Positions 6,304-6,826 of a stretch of 6,826 nt of DNA are shown here, in pieces (within the stretch, counting starts at the first letter, position 1; each line of letters begins with the position of its first letter). This DNA is from Desulfobacteraceae bacterium (GTDB lineage Bacteria > Desulfobacterota > DSM-4660 > Desulfatiglandales > Desulfatiglandaceae), in NCBI GenBank assembly GCA_030589225.1, contig JAUUWD010000087.1, positions 1 through 6,826 of the forward strand, in the 5' to 3' direction. Under the pieces are notes generated by a model that was given only the letters and a program-made list of their open reading frames with translations, searched no databases and had not been told where the DNA came from. The position numbers and the translations under genes are program-made.

Positions 6304-6321
6304 ACCTACCGATAGGTAGGT
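6304..6321. promoter_or_regulatory. Near-palindrome, candidate TetR operator
   Basis: ACCTACCGATAGGTAGGT is symmetrical at 16 of 18 positions, with 7-bp arms ACCTACC/GGTAGGT around GATA. It ends 5 bases before the -35 element of the promoter for the TetR-family gene. ACCTACC-type dyads are common as TetR-family operators, so autoregulation is the simplest reading (inference). Alternative: the 7-bp stem is followed by TTTTT and could act as a weak plus-strand terminator for the qor-lipA transcript. Both roles could coexist. Confidence 0.55.
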
Positions 6322-6326
6322 TTTTC

Positions 6327-6355
6327 TTGACTATCAGGAAACTCTGCGATAAAAT
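6327..6355 (+). promoter_or_regulatory. Sigma-70-type promoter for the TetR-family gene
   Basis: TTGACT (6327-6332) and TAAAAT (6350-6355) are each one mismatch from consensus and are separated by exactly 17 bases. Transcription would start near 6362, about 30 bases before the ATG at 6392. The candidate operator lies immediately upstream. Confidence 0.6.
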
Positions 6356-6391
6356 TGCCATGTCTTTCGTCTTTAGAATATAGGTTCGTTT

Positions 6392-6826
6392 ATGAAACAA
6401 AGTAAGAAGAAGATCAACGGAAATAATGCAAGGGAAAGGCTGCTGGAGGCAGGGACAGCACTTTTTGCCGAAAGGGGCTATACTGGTACTTTTATAAGAG
6501 AAATTGTGGCCCGGGCCGGTGTGACCAAACCGGTCCTTTACTATTATTTTAAAAGCAAAGAGGGAATGTTTTACACAATTTTGGACGGCGCCGCCGAGCA
6601 GCAGGAGGTCATATTGGCCGAAGCCCTTGAAGCCCCTGGCATGGTGCTGGACCGGCTTATTTTTCTCTATCGCCGCATTTATGAGGGCCTGATAGAGAAT
6701 CAAAACCTGTTTAAGATGATTCATAACCTGGTCTTTGGTCCTCGTCAGGGAACACCCGATTATGACATTGAGCAATATCACCGTCGCATGGTTGATGCAA
6801 TAAAGACGATTTATTTAGAAGGGCTC
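6392..6826 (+). CDS. TetR/AcrR-family transcriptional regulator (partial, runs off the window)
   Basis: The frame opens with ATG at 6392 and stays open for 145 codons to the window end, so the C-terminus is missing; full-length relatives are about 190-220 residues. The N-terminal DNA-binding domain is clear: ARERLLEAGTALFAERGYTG (13-32), then the helix-turn-helix TFIREIVARAGVTKPVLYYYF (33-53 in two parts, with recognition helix around 45-53), then KSKEGMFYTIL. The rest is the start of the all-helical ligand-binding and dimerisation domain, which varies between members and gives no ligand. Translation signals are weak (TAGG about 8 bases upstream). Members of this family usually repress themselves and adjacent efflux or catabolic genes; the near-palindrome at 6304-6321 fits that. 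The targets probably lie downstream, outside the window. Confidence 0.9.
   Translation, partial: MKQSKKKINGNNARERLLEAGTALFAERGYTGTFIREIVARAGVTKPVLYYYFKSKEGMFYTILDGAAEQQEVILAEALEAPGMVLDRLIFLYRRIYEGLIENQNLFKMIHNLVFGPRQGTPDYDIEQYHRRMVDAIKTIYLEGL

Noticed and set aside
6302..6781. Minus-strand frame of 159 codons at the right end
   Set aside because: It is antisense to the TetR-family gene, whose helix-turn-helix and promoter are clear; the antisense product has no recognisable features.
1..6826. CRISPR array, tRNA, rRNA or riboswitch
   Set aside because: I saw no regularly spaced direct repeats, no tRNA-like cloverleaf with a T-loop motif, no rRNA-like segment and no recognisable riboswitch core.

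Overview
The window looks like chromosomal DNA of an anaerobic Desulfobacterota (deltaproteobacterial) organism, with accessory DNA on the left and ordinary housekeeping genes on the right. This rests on the style of the soluble PAS-PAS-kinase-receiver protein, the compact qor-lipA pair and the AT-rich GAAA/TTTC-type intergenic filler. It is an inference from family resemblance, not a match to a named genome.

Layout. Positions 1-535 hold no convincing gene: an imperfect long hairpin (1-139), a small perfect hairpin (143-162), and further non-coding DNA. Positions 536-2323 are a complete IS66-family insertion sequence of 1788 bp, with perfect 24-bp terminal inverted repeats beginning GTAAG and a single tnpC-type transposase on the minus strand. 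There is no tnpA or tnpB. The flanking 8-mers differ, so the expected target duplication is missing. Directly at the right end of the IS begins a hybrid histidine kinase (2278-4221, plus strand). Its open frame runs out of the IS, so its natural N-terminus has probably been cut away. Two closely spaced plus-strand genes follow: a zinc-free, zeta-crystallin-like NADPH:quinone oxidoreductase (4244-5206) and lipoyl synthase LipA (5220-6098). Between lipA and the next gene lies an N-terminally broken HicB-like antitoxin remnant on the minus strand, whose stop codon overlaps that of lipA. The window ends inside a TetR-family regulator (from 6392), preceded by a sigma-70-type promoter and an 18-bp near-palindrome resembling a TetR operator.

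How the genes relate. The kinase would sense a cytoplasmic signal through two PAS domains, the first with a cysteine cluster, and pass phosphate to its own receiver. No separate response regulator or HPt protein is visible. qor and lipA are probably co-transcribed, and possibly also with the kinase 22 bp upstream; a shared pathway is not demonstrated. The TetR gene starts a new transcription unit, and its target genes probably lie beyond the window.

I did not find a clearly new multi-gene system. The items most worth a second look are the IS-kinase junction, a sharp arginine-codon change inside the kinase gene, the broken HicB remnant, and the TetR operator-promoter region.
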